From DATAES01 sp963802415 (GTDB lineage Bacteria > Actinomycetota > Acidimicrobiia > Acidimicrobiales > JACDCH01), in contig CAWDIH010000001.1 in assembly GCA_963802415.1 (NCBI GenBank), forward strand, positions 3,100,001 through 3,164,000: a DNA stretch of 64,000 nt, in the 5' to 3' direction. Position numbers and translations under genes: made by a program. Below are positions 63,343 to 64,000 of the stretch, piece after piece (position 1 is the first letter of the stretch; the number at the start of each line of letters is the position of its first letter). The notes under the pieces are model-generated. The model saw only the letters and a program-made list of their open reading frames with translations, made no database searches and had not been told where the DNA came from.

Positions 63343-64000
63343 ATGAGCGAGCGCAGCGAGCGCATCGCCACGAGCATCGACCGCTTCCACGGTGTCGTTC
63401 CGGGGCCTCGTGCCGTCGCCGGCGCACTCGCAAGTCAGCGCCGTCGCCTGCTCGCGCTCTTCGGCAGCTTCGACGACGACGAGTGGCAGGTGAGAAGCAG
63501 GTGCAGCACTTGGACCGTGCACGATGTCGTGCGCCATCTCGTCGATGTCGCGAGCATCGGCAACGCACTGTTGCTCGGCGAAGGTCCGCGGACCGCCGGC
63601 GGCCGCGTCGATCCCACCAAGGATCCCGACGAGTGGCTCGAGGCGTCACGCGAGCAGACGCCATCCGAGACCGTGGCCGCGTTCGAAGCAGCTGTTGCCG
63701 CCGAGCGGGAAGCATTCGAACGTCGCGTCGACGACGGCGGCGACGAGCTCTTGCCCGGACCGTACGGTCTGCTCCACTGGGTCTCGCTCAGCACTCATGT
63801 CTTCTGGGACGCGTGGCTCCACGAACGCGACGTGGTCGTCCCTCTCGACCTGCCTCACGAGTGCCCACTCGCCGAAAACCGTCTCGCCGCGCTCTACGGG
63901 CTCGCGATTGCGTCGACCCCGCCCACCTTCTTCGGGTCGAACGTCACGCTCGCGATCGAGCTCACCGGCGCCGCGCCCGGTGTGTACGAGATGGCTGCTG
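63343..64000 (+). CDS. DinB-like / mycothiol-dependent maleylpyruvate isomerase family protein (partial)
   Basis: Plus-strand open frame from ATG 63343 to the window end (219 codons, no stop). The sequence RRLLALFGSFDDDEWQV, STWTVHDVVRHLVDVASIGN and the later HWVSLSTHVFWDAWLHERD fit the mycothiol maleylpyruvate isomerase N-terminal domain (a DinB-fold metal site with His residues). Such proteins use or detoxify through mycothiol, the actinobacterial thiol. The C-terminus is outside the window, and the substrate is unknown. Confidence 0.8.
   Translation, partial: MSERSERIATSIDRFHGVVPGPRAVAGALASQRRRLLALFGSFDDDEWQVRSRCSTWTVHDVVRHLVDVASIGNALLLGEGPRTAGGRVDPTKDPDEWLEASREQTPSETVAAFEAAVAAEREAFERRVDDGGDELLPGPYGLLHWVSLSTHVFWDAWLHERDVVVPLDLPHECPLAENRLAALYGLAIASTPPTFFGSNVTLAIELTGAAPGVYEMAA

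Noticed and set aside
1..64000. tRNA or rRNA genes
   Set aside because: I saw no tRNA cloverleaf or rRNA sequence; I cannot run a covariance search, so short RNAs could be missed.

Overview
The window is a GC-rich bacterial chromosome segment dense with housekeeping genes, most of them on the minus strand. Actinobacterial integration host factor (mihF) sits inside a pyr operon, followed by rpoZ, coaBC, metK and a PriA without Walker A. The nusB-efp-pepP-aroQ-aroB-aroK-aroC, ruvX-mltG-aroE, relA-apt-secFD-yajC and tgt-queA-ruvBAC-yebC-pdxT blocks also have actinobacterial order. Together these point to Actinobacteriota. A deep lineage such as class Acidimicrobiia is my inference; no rRNA gene is present to prove it.

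Layout. 1-3.5 kb: fmt-def (minus) diverge from an RsmC-like methyltransferase, a SpoU methyltransferase and an Eis-like acetyltransferase (plus), which meet priA at a 12-bp bidirectional hairpin. 3.5-17.8 kb: one long minus-strand operon, pyrR-pyrB-pyrC-carA-carB-pyrD-pyrF-mihF-CMP kinase-rpoZ-coaBC-metK-priA. It is headed by a leader with a PyrR-type site and an intrinsic terminator, and interrupted by a 3 x 75-bp tandem repeat between pyrB and pyrC. 17.8-24.7 kb: a GNAT enzyme, a HAD hydrolase, nusB-efp-pepP and most of the shikimate pathway (aroQ, aroB, a shikimate kinase fused to a degenerate second kinase domain, aroC). 24.9-38.8 kb: a lone prepilin peptidase, an Rrf2-epimerase-membrane protein operon, aroE-mltG-ruvX-alaS, rarA, aspS, hisS.

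38.8-47.9 kb is the accessory part. It holds three phytanoyl-CoA dioxygenase (PhyH) paralogues around a LacI regulator, an L-fucose-isomerase-like enzyme and a badly broken FGGY sugar kinase. Next come a sulfotransferase between 89-bp direct repeats, and a small methyltransferase among repeat fragments. 47.9-63.3 kb: a 1050-residue cyclase-ATPase-TPR regulator, bifunctional Rel, apt, the SecDF-YajC complex, tRNA queuosine synthesis, RuvABC, YebC and PdxT. The plus strand ends in a partial DinB/mycothiol-dependent enzyme.

Two general points affect reading. First, many adjacent genes overlap by the four bases NTGA (ATGA, GTGA, TTGA and, at fmt, CTGA), so translational coupling is the rule. Second, at least 17 genes or gene parts, including essential ones (aspS, carA, aroC, priA, tgt), are broken by one-base indels, often in G/C runs. 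This looks like residual sequencing error rather than gene loss. Coordinates for such genes span the repaired gene. The most interesting unexplained features are a family of about 110-bp compound palindromes (three copies), the kinase-pseudokinase fusion, the PyrR leader and the PhyH/sugar cluster.
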